This document shows, one piece after another, positions 1 through 10,739 of a DNA stretch of 64,000 bases (position 1 is the first letter of the stretch; each line of letters begins with the position of its first letter). Under the pieces are notes generated by a model, which saw only the letters and a program-made list of their open reading frames with translations, did not search any database and had not been told where the DNA came from. Origin of the DNA: Tremella fuciformis (Eukaryota; Basidiomycota; Tremellomycetes; Tremellales; Tremellaceae); contig CP136490.1 in the NCBI GenBank assembly GCA_032768795.1, forward strand, positions 2,232,001 through 2,296,000, in the 5' to 3' direction. A program made the translations under genes and the position numbers.

Positions 1-420
1 GACGTAGTCGGCGAAGAAGGCCGAGAAGATGGCGGGTAAGAAGAGCGAGGCGGACACGAGACCGAGCTTGGTGGCGTTCAACGGGAAGTAGGCGTTCCAC
101 GAGGGGACGGCCTGCAGACCACTGAGCAAGTTTTGGTCGTAGCCCTACCACCCGGCGTCAGCACCTGCCTCCCCTGTGGAGCGTGACAGTGTGTACGCAC
201 CATGTAGAAGGTCGAGAAGGCGGTTCCAAAGCTGAAGAGACGGTCAGATCACATCAGTGATGCAGGTCCGAAGATGCTCACCAGTGGAGCATGTTCTTCC
301 TCAGGCCCGGGTCTTTCCACCACTGCGGGTGGGTGTTATCTGGAACACCGCGTCAGTCTCGTGCGCGGCAATATCAGGACGAGACCTACTGGGGATGTTT
401 CTGTAGTAGCTAGTCGGCAT
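1..420 (-). CDS. MFS sugar transporter, lactose-permease-like (5' part only)
   Basis: N-terminal part of a plasma-membrane MFS sugar porter; the gene runs off the left edge. I start it at the ATG at 420 (MPTSYYRNIP), followed by three short introns. Spliced, it reads NNTHPQWWKDPGLRKN, then SFGTAFSTFYM, then GYDQNLLSGLQAVPSWNAYF and the start of TM2. The NTHPxWW(K/R)DPGLR stretch and the first intron position are shared with the complete transporter at 42632-44485, so both belong to one subfamily (lactose/cellobiose-permease-like). The substrate cannot be read from this much sequence. It lies on the same strand as the regulator (992-3902) and the dehydrogenase (4118-5448), which suggests a sugar or polyol use block. 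The start is predicted. Confidence 0.75.
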
Positions 421-991
421 CTTGATTGCTGTTTACCGATATACTGGTGAGTCAGCCCGAGTACGAGATTCGCTCGAAAGAGGTACCCACGTATCGTTGG
501 TGACGGGTTGTGGGGCGAACCTGAAATGTCGAGCGGGCGACGTGATGAGGAAGAACCCATAACTCTGGATCTCCAGAGTCTTTAAATGAAGTACGAAGTG
601 AAGGTTCTTACCCCAACCTCAATCGCGGGGCAACATTGATTCATCCGCTGAGAAACGGGCACCGGACCGGGGGAACCTCGATCATTGTTTACCAACGGAT
701 AAACTATCTCCGACGTCGAGCACGTCTTCTTCTCCCGGGCTGCCCAAAATAGTCATGCATGGAAATACAATGAGGACGGAGGCGCATGAGATGCATGTGG
801 ACGGTGACAATCAGCCCCACAAGCCCCAGCCCCACCCATGTCGGCCGACGCCGTATCGCGTGGGCGCAATAGCCTCCTGCTGAAAGCCGGGGGGCTCACA
901 GTCCGGGGGTGTTCAGAATCGGGATACTGTCTCGGAAATGAGCCCATTCATTGACCCGTCTCGTGCTCAGCTGGTAAAGTGCCGTCACATG
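421..991. other. Intergenic gap
   Basis: About 570 bases between the transporter start and the regulator stop, both on the minus strand. It must hold the transporter promoter. I see no convincing ORF, repeat or clear TATA box. Confidence 0.5.
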
Positions 992-3902
992 TTACATGTT
1001 CCGGGATGGCCCATGATCTGGCGTTTTGGCGAATCCCGACATCAATAGATCCTGGAAATCCAAGTGGGGAAAATTGTCCCAAAAGTCGACGCCCACACCA
1101 GCGCCAGAGGGCGTGGCGGTCGCCGACCGAGCTGCTGCGCCGTTCGCTGCACTCGCTCCACCAGTGTTACCCGTGAATGGATTTGATGTCGAGAGGAACG
1201 AGTCCTGATTGCTGATGGATTTGTCGTTGAACACAATCTCGGCGGCTGTGTATTGGTCGATGGTTGGTAGCTGGGACAGCGGGGGGCCTTGCATCGTGAC
1301 GTCCAACAGGCTGGCATTCGGTACGTTGGGTATACCAGCGGTCGCTTCTCCATTTATGGGAGCGTTTGACCCCGACAGCGCGGTGTTTGCTATGTGGAGA
1401 AGCCCGATGGCGCCGGTGTCTGTGGGCGCCCCCTTATTGGCGCCACCGGTGTTGAGATCGGAGTCGGGATTTGGAGGAGCAGACTCGGTCGATCGTATGT
1501 CTACGATGCCTTGACACTGCGATGTCAGTTCCTCGAGAGCTTCGAGGGGTTGGCACTATGCCACTCACATCGCGCGGCGCCGCAGATCCGTCAGCGCGCC
1601 AACGGTTGAGCAGCCCTTGTCCGAGCGCCGGCGTGAGATTGAATGGATCCACACGCGCTTTCTCAAAAGCCATTTGGTTGATAAAACTTTCAATCTCCTG
1701 AAGGTGATTTCGCAGTTTGATCGAAACGCCTTTCGCAGCTGCACGCGTGGCCTCGAGATTCCCGAGATAGTCGGCAAGGGCGAGCAAGATATTTCGCACT
1801 TGGAAGTACGTCCATGCTGTCAAAGGAGGCCGAATAGCATTGCACAACAGGTGTCCAACGTTAGCCAAATGATGGAGCTACGACACATGTTTCAGCCATC
1901 TCTGAAATTCTCACCAACCCTGTAACTCACAGTGAATATGCCAGATGAATTGATATAGCCGGTAGGTATATTAGAGAGATCATCAAACAGCTCGCTGGCG
2001 ATCGCACATCGCTGATGGACACTCCGATCCAGATTACCAGCGAGGAATATGCGCACGGTGTGCGTTGTGATCAAGCAATTAGAGGCTGTCCATCGTTCAG
2101 TTCACCCTTCTCCAGGGCGACGATGCCGACTGACCGATGTAGCCATACCTATCCGCCTGCGGCGAGCCCGTTATTGGCTTGGCAATCTTGAACTCATTGG
2201 GAAGCTTGTCGAACATTGCCTGCACAGCCGACATATACTCCTTGGTCGAGAACGCGGGGCGTGAAAGAAGCCCCGTCACTGCTGCTCCGGGCTCGTCCGG
2301 TGATGTCGGAGGTGACCTGGCGCGTATATCCGAGACGACATGCTCCAGGATACGGTAGAGGTCGACAACATAGTTCCAGCCGCGAAAGAACGAAACACGG
2401 TCTGGCCGGATGTGGTATCCGGTGTCGGTGATATCCTCGTCGTCCCAGACTTCGGCTGGGAACAGGACAGTAGACTGAGCCTCGCGATGCCGGATCGTGT
2501 GCCCGAATGTCGTGGCCATGTAGGTATCGTGCATGTACATGTACCAGAACTGCAAGTGAGTCAGCTCAGCATGCATGCTGCGCTGCCCTGAAACGCTCAC
2601 ACATCTGCGTCGCTCTTGCCTCTCATACTCCTTCAAGTCGGTGGGCCAATTGGCCTCGAGATGAAAGCCCATATCAGCTGCGATAGCGCAATAGTCGTTC
2701 ATATGTAGGCATGCCGCCCGCAGGTCACCCGTCTGGACACAAAGAGGGCTAAGTATTGCCTCGCATCGCAGGTACTGAAAATCTGATCGTTGTCTGAAGT
2801 CCGCGGGGATGGCTCGGAGACAGGCGTCGTAGCATGCCTTCGAAAGGGCCTGTGCATCGACATGAGTCTGTACGCGGGACGGGGTGGAGATTTGCGTCCC
2901 GTCCGGTAGCCTGGCGGCGGCGATCGAGCAGGCCGCCATGACAACGGCGTAGAAAGGCCTGTCGATGCGATACTGCCGCCATGATATCTTCGCCATGAAG
3001 GTCGGCCAGTGGAAGTACGGACGACTTGGCACAAGGTCAGCCCTCTTCCAATGGATGAATTCACTTACATCGCATAGGCACTGCGGTAGTACTCGTCCAT
3101 AAGGTACGAGATTGTCTCGTGACCCAGGACCTCCTCGTACGCCCAATCGCCATCACTAGCCGCAACGATATCTTCGGCAAAGCTGTGGAGGTTTGCCTGA
3201 GAGGAAGAGCCGCCGGGCAACCCGCCGGAGAATGACGGCGACTCGTCAGGCTGAGAAGTCGGCACGACAATGGGCGCGATCGGCATCGATCCGAGGGCAG
3301 CGCCAAAAGTCAAGGAGGCAGGAACCGCGGACAAGGGAGATACACTCGCATCAACAACAGGCCGAGGCTCCTGTTCCAGCTCCACAGAGATCCCATTAGG
3401 GAGTTGACTGGCATTGATGAGGTTCTCCAATACGTCCGGCGGAGACGCCTGGCGCCGAGGGGGCGGGGGAGGTGGCGGCGGACGCAGGGCTTCTTGGGAG
3501 TCTTTGCGTCGTATTGGAGGCTGATGTCCACATCAGCTGTGAAACTTTGCCACCAGCGGGAAGAACACTAACGCCTCGGCGCTTGACAGGTCGATTGTAG
3601 GTACACCTCGTCCCGGCAAGTTGACATTGGCCGCAGATGGTTGGGTCATTCCAACCTGGTGCGCACTGTAATTGACACGTCAACTTCACTTCCCGGTTGG
3701 GATTGTCATCTCAAGATCACCTTTGTACCGCCCCTGTGACACTGGTCGCATGCCCTCTGGAGTCTCATCAGCCGGATGCGCCGAAAAAGCGACCTGAACT
3801 CACGGTCACCCTCTTCCGTTTGGAGGGGCCGTTAGCGCTGCTTTGCGGTGATCTGACCTGTGTGACTGAAGGACCGGCCGTCGGTGAGATTGCAGCCGAC
3901 AT
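992..3902 (-). CDS. Zn2Cys6 fungal transcription factor
   Basis: Nuclear regulator. The ATG at 3902 opens MSAAISPTAGPSVTQ and a basic patch SKRKRVT; an intron follows, then RACDQCHRGGTK, a second intron, and CAPGWNDPTICGQCQLAGTRC. Together these give C-x2-C-x6-C-x9-C-x2-C-x6-C, the canonical binuclear zinc cluster. A Pro/Ser linker leads into a fungal-specific transcription factor domain at about 3060-2100 (WPTFMAKISW, YAVVMAACSIAAARL). The C-terminus is acidic/aromatic (DFWDNFPHLDFQDLL, bases 1070-1020) and may be an activation region. It lies 216 bases from the dehydrogenase at 4118-5448 and near a sugar transporter, so local control of polyol or sugar use is likely; that is inference. Several internal introns are predicted. 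Confidence 0.85.
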
Positions 3903-4117
3903 CACCTACTGAGACAGTTGAGGGATGATGATACAACAGCAACGCAAAACCAACGTCTATAGGCCTGGAGAGTCGAGACTGACACTCCGAGGCTCAGGGT
4001 TACGTAACTTCCGGCTTCGCTTATACCGGTTACGCCCGTGCGCCTCACTGATGCACTGGCCCTCTGACATGCGGGATGTGACAGTACGAAACTACAGTAG
4101 CAACAACATATCCCCCA

Positions 4118-5448
4118 TCATTCTACCCATGTCCCGACCATGGACTTGAAGACCGTCTTACCATCCTTATCTCTCCCTCTGCGCAAATCCTCAAACGCCT
4201 CGACCGCTTTCTCCAGAGGATACCGATGGGTGACGAGTTTGGAGACATCGCCGAGTTGACCCGAGCCCAACAGCGCCAACGCTTCACGGTACGTGTTGGC
4301 ATAGCGGAACACGCCCAGCACGTCCACCTCCCTGGCGATACTGTCTCGCGTCCGCAGCAGGAAATGCGAAGTACCGAGACCGATGAAAACGGCTTTAGCA
4401 CCGGGAGCAGCTGCCTGTGCGGTGTCAGCGATCAGACGGAAAGAGCAGAGACGAGCGTACCAGTATGGCCAGCTGCATACAGCTTTCGACCCCGCTGCAC
4501 TCGAAGACAGCATCGAAGCCGTGCTCTAGACCCTCGACCCTGCTTATCGCCTCGGACTGCCGAAGTAGAGCCCAGTTGCTCTCGGCGACCTCACAGGCCT
4601 CGAGGCCGCTGACTCTCGGCCCTCGGGGGAAGCAGAACGTCCCGTTGACCCATTTCTGCTCCATAGCAAAGTCCAGCTTTCCCTGCTCGATGTCGCAGCC
4701 GATGATGGTCGTACATCCGCTAGCTCGGGCGAGTGCAGCGGTCAAAAGTCCCACGGCGCCCAGACCTAGGACCATGACTCGCGCGCCGGGTCGCAACGCC
4801 GCGCGCCGGTGGGCGTGAATGACTACGCCAAGGGGTTCCGCCAGCGCCGCAAGAGGAAGGGATAATGTGTCGGGGAGCTGGAAGCACAGCTCTGACGGGT
4901 GACAGAGGTACTCTTGTAGGGTGCCGTCCCGGTGCGGGATGACCATGGTGGACGCGGCGAAACTCATGAGTGGGCAGAGGTTATATCGGCCCGAAGTGCA
5001 GTACGTGCACGACCGACATGGCACACCGACTTCGAGAGCTACTCGGTCGCCGATCTTGAGCGTACTGCTGACCGGCTGATCTGGTCCGAGGGCAGTCACG
5101 ATGCCGCAGGATTCGTGTCCGAGCACCATGGGATGTGCCATTTCGCGGATGCCTCGCCCTTTGAGATAGAAGTGCACTGCATGGACACGCGTCAGCGACG
5201 ACACTCAGCGCCTCTCTTGGGGAGAGGCTCACAGTCCGAGCCGCAGAGACCTGTCATGACCACTTTGATCTGCGCCTCGCCCGCCTTGGGCGCAGGTATC
5301 GGCCGGGACTCCTGAGTCGAGTCAGCCTGACGACCGCCTCCGAGCCAGACTGACCACCCACCACTCGGGTGTCCATGGCGCCATGACACACGATCGCCGT
5401 CTGCACACCCTTGAGGGCGGCATGGTCACCGTTGGTAACGACGGTCAT
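4118..5448 (-). CDS. Zinc-dependent medium-chain dehydrogenase (sorbitol/xylitol/arabinitol type)
   Basis: Cytosolic NAD(P)-dependent polyol dehydrogenase of the MDR family (GroES-like domain, then Rossmann fold). The start ATG at 5448 opens MTVVTNGDHAALKG. Exon joins give TGLCGSDC-HFYLKGRG and then VLGHESCG, which carry the catalytic zinc ligands (Cys and GHE). Four structural-zinc cysteines lie in PCRSCTYCTSGRYNLC. The cofactor site is VLGLGAVGLLTA. The last intron is near 4430-4480 and the protein ends MVGTWVE. Family members oxidise sorbitol, xylitol or L-arabinitol; the exact substrate cannot be told here. The neighbouring regulator and transporter support a sugar-alcohol pathway. A pogo-type transposon begins 150 bases upstream of the start, so its promoter may be altered. 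Confidence 0.85.
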
Positions 5449-5598
5449 CGTTTGATGCTGGAATAGTGTATAGCATCTCGTTGCCGGATTTTGGACGACG
5501 AAACGCGTGACTCAGTCACCACAAATCCATTCCAACGCTTTCTGCAGCGGCTAAACTCAAGCATTGTCGGGTACGGCCCGGAACTTGCCGGTACGGTA

Positions 5599-5653
5599 CT
5601 CGTGATCACGTGCCCTTCGATCACAGACGCCCTTCGGTCAGCTATCATGATGT
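5599..5653 (+). repeat. Left terminal inverted repeat of the pogo-type element
   Basis: Begins CTCGTGATCACGTGCCC directly after the TA at 5597-5598 and ends GCTATCATGATGT. It is the reverse complement of 7362-7416 with one difference. It contains the palindrome CACGTG. Confidence 0.95.
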
Positions 5654-5688
5654 CGTCTCTTATAGCTATATCTCTCTCTATCTTCACC

Positions 5689-7301
5689 ATGCATAACGCT
5701 CTGGCCGAGGCAGTCCGCGAGTACACCAACAGCCCCGAGAAGAGCCAGCGACAGGTTGCCAGAGAGTTCAACATCGCCCAAGCGACGCTGAATGACGAAC
5801 TGACGGGCCGACACGTCTCTGACAACAAGGCGCCGAATCGGATCCTCTCAGTCCTGCAGGAGAGCGTCCTGATCGATAAGATCAACGACTTTGCATCCCG
5901 CGGCACCCTCCTGACACCTCGCCATGTCCGCAGCCTTGCAGAAAGGCTTGCGGATCGCCACGTCGACAAAGACTGGGTCGGGCGGTTTGTGCGGCGACAT
6001 TCCGACCGTCTCTGCAGCCGCTATCACACCTATCACGAGCTCTCACGACAGCAAGCGGACACCCCAGAGAGAAGACGCGCGTGGTACAACCTTGTGAGCA
6101 GCCCTGAGAGCATTGGACGCCCCGCTGACGCTTGCAGGTCAAAGAGCTGTATGATTCTGACCTCTACACGCCCGCGGGGATCTTCAACATGGATGAGACG
6201 TACTTCACGCTGTCAGACACGCGCAAAGTTCGTCGTATCGGCCCCTCAGACCTCCCCCGCAACGCCCAGACTGCTCCAGGCCGCTCTGGGACTGGAGGGG
6301 AGCACATCACCGTCGTCGCGGCCGTGGGGATCGACGCCGCCTGCATCCCGCCGCTCGTGATCTACAAAGGCAAGTCTCTGCAGGAGCAGTGGTTCCCAGA
6401 GGCTGCAGAGGGAGACCGACACGCCACCGTCACCGATTCGGGCTGGAGCAACAGCTACATCACCAAGCAGTGGGTTGAGAAGTGCTTCGATCCTGCGACG
6501 CGTCACCGGGTCCCGCCAGGCCGTTGCCGACTGCTGTTCCTCGACGGTGCCGACATCCATGACAAGGTTGACATCCTTGAGGCCTGCTGGGATCGCAACA
6601 TTGTCGTCGTCATCCTGCCGGCCAATCTCACCGACCGCTTTCAGCCTCTTGACGTCGATGTCTTCAACCACGTCAAAGCTGCCTACTTCCGGCGGCTGGA
6701 GGACTATCGGGTCGCAACAACCAATGAGAACGCGCCCAAGGGTCGATTTTGGGGCTGGTTCCATGAGGCTTGGAAGGAGGCGGCAACATCCAGGCAGATC
6801 CGCAGCGCCTGGAGAAAGGCTGGTCTCTGGCCGCTCGATGCGACGATCCTCATTGGCGCCGAGGGGCCCGAGCAACCCGTCACCCCGCCGCCGCAGGCCC
6901 AAAACGAGCTCAGGACACCCCAGACGATCCGCACGCTTCGGTCCTACACGCGGCAGCTGCGTCGCAGCGAGATCGATCCCAAAGCGGTCGCAGAGAAGGT
7001 GCTCAAGGGACTTGAACTGGTGATCGCCGACAGCAGTCTCACGCGACGCCAGCTGGCAGGCCTGCAAGAGGCTCAGAGGCTCGACAAGGTGGCTAGGGGG
7101 AAGAGGAGGAAGGTCACCCACCCCCAGGGACAGCTGTATGACCTGGAGCATCGAGAGAATCATGCTGCAGAGCTGGCGGACCGGCGGGCAAGGGAGACAG
7201 AGGCAAGGGGGAGGAGGAGGGCTGCTGCACAAGCTACAGGCAACAGGGGGGCTCAAGAACCGCACCAGGCATGCACACCGGGCCCTTCTACAGCTGTGTA
7301 A
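5689..7301 (+). CDS. Pogo/Fot-type transposase (DDE_1)
   Basis: Cut-and-paste transposase, about 522 residues. The ATG at 5689 follows CACC. One intron, 6094-6137 (44 bases, GTGAGC to GCAG), is in phase. The N-terminus (residues about 5-40, SQRQVAREFNIAQATLN) looks like a Psq-type helix-turn-helix. Residues about 65-115 resemble a CENP-B/Tc5-type DNA-binding domain (LVDR-like DKDWVGRFVRRH). The catalytic core has D154 (NMDETYF), D271 (LFLDGADIH) and D307 (QPLDVDVFNHVK), 36 residues apart for the last pair as expected. The usual DGHxSH is changed to DGADIH. The C-terminal part is basic and Gln/Arg-rich. No frameshift or stop is seen. Confidence 0.93.
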
Positions 7302-7361
7302 AGTCTCATGGCCTCAGCATGCATACATCATGAGTTCTGCTCATCGACGTCGACGGCGGCA

Positions 7362-7416
7362 ACATCATGATAGCTGACCGAAGGGCGTCTGCGATCGAAG
7401 GGCACGTGATCACGAG
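7362..7416 (-). repeat. Right terminal inverted repeat of the pogo-type element
   Basis: Inverted partner of 5599-5653; ends GGCACGTGATCACGAG just before TA at 7417-7418. One mismatch to the left repeat was seen by eye. Confidence 0.95.
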
Positions 7417-7731
7417 TAACTCACCCGTTGTCTCTTGCCAAGAGGACGAGTGGCCCTTAGACAGTACTGAAACCATGCCCTATTGTGCTACAGCATGTAT
7501 CGTGACCTTCTAGGTGCCGAGGTATGGCATTGCTGCTGACAGGTGGACCCGGCATTTTCGAAAGCCTTGAAGATTGCACCTCTTGTCTATGATCAAGCCA
7601 TCAGGAGACGTGGCAAGGTGGAAAGCGTAGTATGCATGAAGTCATATGAAGCATCTATTAAGGCATAGTCAGGTATAAAGCTTGTCGAGAGTTTGTCAAA
7701 CTATACGGAGGGCCTGAAGGCAAACAAGCAA

Positions 7732-8241
7732 TCAAAGCACAGGTGGGAAAGACACGACGGTCGCTCGAGCGGATTGGACTGTTCCAGCTGATCCCCAAGC
7801 CAGGTCACGGAAGTGCACGGCCAAATCAGGACGGTCCCTTCCCTGATCATCCGTGTATGTCACTTCTTGCTGGCCATATGCATTCATGGTCAGTCTCAGA
7901 TGCTCCGGTCCGGCTGTGAATTCAAATAATTTGAAGAGCTTATTTGTGTCTCCCTCGACTTCAAGTTTGTATGTCTGTCCACGTTGATCATCGGCATTCT
8001 CAATCATCCTTCCTCCTCCAAAACCGGTCTTATAAAGCCATTTCTTGTCCGTATGCTGGTAGTACAGATTGAAGACGCTACCCCGCAAACTCGTGTTGTT
8101 CTTGGCCAGTGTCATCAGTTCTCCTACTGTGTACTGGTCCGTGAATATGCGAAGACACGTTTGCAGATCCGCAGAGCAGTTAGTGGCAAGCTCCTCACAC
8201 AGTGGGTTGTTCTTCTTTTTACCATAGGAGACGAGCGACAT
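7732..8241 (-). CDS. Unknown protein, member of a tandem pair
   Basis: Uninterrupted frame of 169 residues from the ATG at 8241 (MSLVSYGKKKNNPLCEEL). No known domain, signal peptide or membrane segment was recognised. Its order of blocks (a short aromatic strand FNLYY, a strand RGQTYKLEVEG, then VTYTDDQGRDRPDLAVHF) is echoed in the next gene (SFYPEGSY, SVLKVGYSVD, VAYTDTHGVHNAALTRRF), so the two are probably distant tandem paralogs. The same frame stays open upstream to about 8496, but that stretch is low-complexity and I prefer 8241. Function unknown. Confidence 0.6.
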   Translation of the reverse strand: MSLVSYGKKKNNPLCEELATNCSADLQTCLRIFTDQYTVGELMTLAKNNTSLRGSVFNLYYQHTDKKWLYKTGFGGGRMIENADDQRGQTYKLEVEGDTNKLFKLFEFTAGPEHLRLTMNAYGQQEVTYTDDQGRDRPDLAVHFRDLAWGSAGTVQSARATVVSFPPVL

Positions 8242-8807
8242 GCTGGAAGGGGTGCTTGTGGGAGGCAACTGGGACTGGCAAGTATGTCGAATGAGGTCGG
8301 GACTATGTAACAAGATGGGGTCCCTGGTATTTATGTCTTGTAGAAGGGGGCCTTCCTTCCTCTTCAAAGGTATGATTTGCAAATGGGCGGAATCGCTCCT
8401 TGAACAGAATAGAGGAAGAGAGCGGCGCGGCCTTTCCTGAGCGTCGAAGGCCGGTAGGACTGGTCCAAAGGAGAGAGCTCTGTGACCCAGCACCACTGGG
8501 CTTCCTGACGGTAGGTTCTAGTGTTGCATACTACTCAGTATATGCCGACTCCCTCGGGCTGGCCTGGGCGGGCGATCGCTCCGCTCTCGACTCAAGAAGG
8601 CCACTCTGCACATTCACCGAGTCGTCTTCGCCTCCTTCGCTCCTGATGCAACTCCGGCGCCGACTCACGAATTAACCCATGGTCCGCACCGGCTCCCCAC
8701 GGGTCTTCGGCCGGCCCGCATACAAATGAATACATTCAAACGGGACAGGCCTCTTTTGCGAGTGATCAGACATGATGAGATACGGTAACCATCGTCCTGG
8801 GACTAGC
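8242..8807. other. Intergenic gap
   Basis: Between two minus-strand genes; carries the upstream region of the 7732-8241 gene. Nothing further recognised. Confidence 0.4.
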
Positions 8808-9647
8808 TCATAATGATCTACGTCCTTCTCGCCTAGCGACCAGATGTGGCAAACAGTGCGAAAGCGCCTGTGAGAAAACCTCAAATCTCCTGGTGAGCGC
8901 GGCGTTATGTACACCGTGCGTATCCGTATATGCGACCTTGTCCGGTTCAGTGACTTGTATTGGCCACATAGCAGCCCGGAATGCCGTCGAGGAGTGACGC
9001 AGAACCAACTTTTCGAGCCTATATGAGAATTTAAAGAAGAACGAGTCTGGTTTAGGACGAGGATCGACGCTGTATCCAACTTTGAGGACGGAGCCATCGC
9101 CATAGCACCGCTCTTCGCTCATGACTCGGCCGTACGACCCCTCGGGGTAGAAACTGATCAACGTTTCGCCCAATGGGGTATGTGTCCCTTCTCCCGCTTC
9201 ACCCTCTGAACTCGGAGCATCTTGGTTGATATCGGGACCGTCCGCATGCGGCAAAGGGCTATGATCGGGAGGCGATGCGTCGGCTGGCTGGGAGTCTGAC
9301 CGACTAGGTGAAAGGCGCGATAGGTCCTGTGTGAGATCACCCGACAACGGACCGGCGTACGATCGTGCAAGGTTGGTCTGGTCCCACAGGTGCCATTGCG
9401 AGTCCGGAAGGCTAGACAGGAGCTTCGCTTGCTTCTCCAGCTTTTCTGGTGTCCAGCCTTCAAGGAGGTACTTCAGAGACGAGCGTAGCTGGGGGGAGAC
9501 CTCAGTGAGGAGGGTTCCGTCGAGTGACACGGACTCGCTCGACTCGGACATGACGAGTAGGCTGGTTGGGCCGTCAGCGGTGTTAATCAGTGTCACAATA
9601 CAGATATCAGGGTGTACTTGAAGGTTCCGCCACTCCCGCCTTGTCAT
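8808..9647 (-). CDS. Unknown protein, second member of the tandem pair
   Basis: Uninterrupted frame of 279 residues from the ATG at 9647 (MTRREWRNLQVHPDICI). The middle (residues about 100-160) is Ser/Pro/Asp-rich and probably disordered. The C-terminal half resembles the 7732-8241 protein: SFYPEGSYGRV, SVLKVGYSVDPRPKPDSF, and VAYTDTHGVHNAALTRRF. No named domain was recognised. A later in-frame Met (MSESSESVSLDG) is an alternative start. Function unknown. Confidence 0.6.
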   Translation of the reverse strand: MTRREWRNLQVHPDICIVTLINTADGPTSLLVMSESSESVSLDGTLLTEVSPQLRSSLKYLLEGWTPEKLEKQAKLLSSLPDSQWHLWDQTNLARSYAGPLSGDLTQDLSRLSPSRSDSQPADASPPDHSPLPHADGPDINQDAPSSEGEAGEGTHTPLGETLISFYPEGSYGRVMSEERCYGDGSVLKVGYSVDPRPKPDSFFFKFSYRLEKLVLRHSSTAFRAAMWPIQVTEPDKVAYTDTHGVHNAALTRRFEVFSQALSHCLPHLVARREGRRSL

Positions 9648-10258
9648 TATCAGCGCGAGACCTGGAGACCTGGGCCTTCTGAGCTAGCAATCATGCGTAG
9701 AAACGGGGTGCGCGGCGAAAGGAGCGCAAGATCTGACGAGTTTCTGGTCGGCCCCCATATACTCCTACTATCGTGCACCAACTGAGCGAAGGAGGGGCTC
9801 GAGATTAACGGAAGTGATAGCTTCTGCCGGGCCGAACCATATCCTAGTGCACATGAGCTGCCAGATTGTGAGGGAGACAGCGGGGATCCTTTCTCAGCTC
9901 TCAGACCGTCCTTGGAAGCTCATCTTGCCACCCGACATCGCTTTGAAGGATACGCTGCACGAGCACCTCGGACGAGGTACAGCTGGACCTGTCCATGACG
10001 GGATTGAGGAGTGCGAGGTCGGAAGGCGCAGAAATCGGTACGAAGGCCGTTGGAGACCCCTTCCGGAGGCGAGCCATGGCGACCTCCCTCGTCCCCTTTG
10101 CGCTGTTATAGACTGCCTCGCCCCGTTCTCATAGTCCCACACGATGTCCAGTCCGCCGCTCGCTGTGCCAAGCCGGCCCCTCCAGCTCTAAAGCGACACT
10201 CTCATTGAGGCTCCCATCCCCCTGACTTTCCCTCGCCACCGACAGCACTGCACCTACC
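9648..10258. other. Divergent intergenic region
   Basis: Lies between the starts of the minus-strand unknown gene and the plus-strand small gene. Short open frames occur on both strands, but none has a motif or plausible splice pattern. Confidence 0.4.
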
Positions 10259-10739
10259 ATGTCAGCGCATGTTCGGTTCGTGGACCCACCCACTCCGACC
10301 TCACCTACCAGCCCGTCTACATCTTCCTCCGACCAGGGGTCGACCATCCGGTCGCCAGATCACAAAGATCTGGAGGCCGTTCGGGCGATATTCGACCGTA
10401 TTTCGCAAGCCGCGGCGTACATCCTCCCATGATTGGGACATCAAGCCGTCTGGTCACAGCTGACGCGCAGAGAGACGAAAGCCGCCGGGGAAGCGTTCGA
10501 GCAGCTCGGTCATACGCTACAACACCTCGCTACGCACCTGACGGACCAAGCTGGCTCGGTCCGCCCGACCACCGGCTCCGAGACGAACGGGGCCGCCAGC
10601 GGCGGAGACGACGTGGTCGAGGTGGTCAAGGGTGACGAGAGGTGGGAGGAGATGCTGGATATGTGCGGTGAGCAGGTGTGCTGGACGCGCTCGTGGACCG
10701 GTAGTTGCGCTTGCGACCTCCAATCGGGACTGTAAATAG
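10259..10739 (+). CDS. Small unknown protein, reading frame broken by TGA or a 48-base intron
   Basis: The ATG at 10259 opens MSAHVRFVDPPTPTSPTS, Ser/Thr/Pro-rich, then a helical stretch DLEAVRAIFDRISQAAAYILP. A TGA at 10430-10432 interrupts, yet the same frame continues as LGHQAVWSQLTRRETKAAGEAF. An intron 10398-10445 (GTATTT to CAAG) would remove the stop in phase. Near the end, a donor GTGAGC at 10668 and an AG at 10703 would give a C-terminus MCVALATSNRDCK ending at 10739; without splicing the frame stops at 10735. A helical cytosolic protein is likely; no family was recognised. Confidence 0.45.

Larger units (their letters stand above)
5599..7416 (+). mobile_element. Pogo-type (Tc1/mariner superfamily) DNA transposon, apparently complete
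   Basis: Element of 1818 bases bounded by 55-base terminal inverted repeats (5599-5653 and 7362-7416) that differ at a single base by eye. It is flanked by TA at 5597-5598 and 7417-7418, the target duplication of this superfamily. It carries one transposase gene (5689-7301) with its three catalytic aspartates. Near-identical ends and an open reading frame imply a recent, possibly still active insertion. It sits in the upstream region of the dehydrogenase gene at 4118-5448. Confidence 0.93.

Noticed and set aside
6246..7265. Long open frame (339 codons) on the minus strand inside the transposon
   Set aside because: It is the mirror of the transposase frame in GC-rich DNA; it has no motif, while the plus strand has all transposase motifs.
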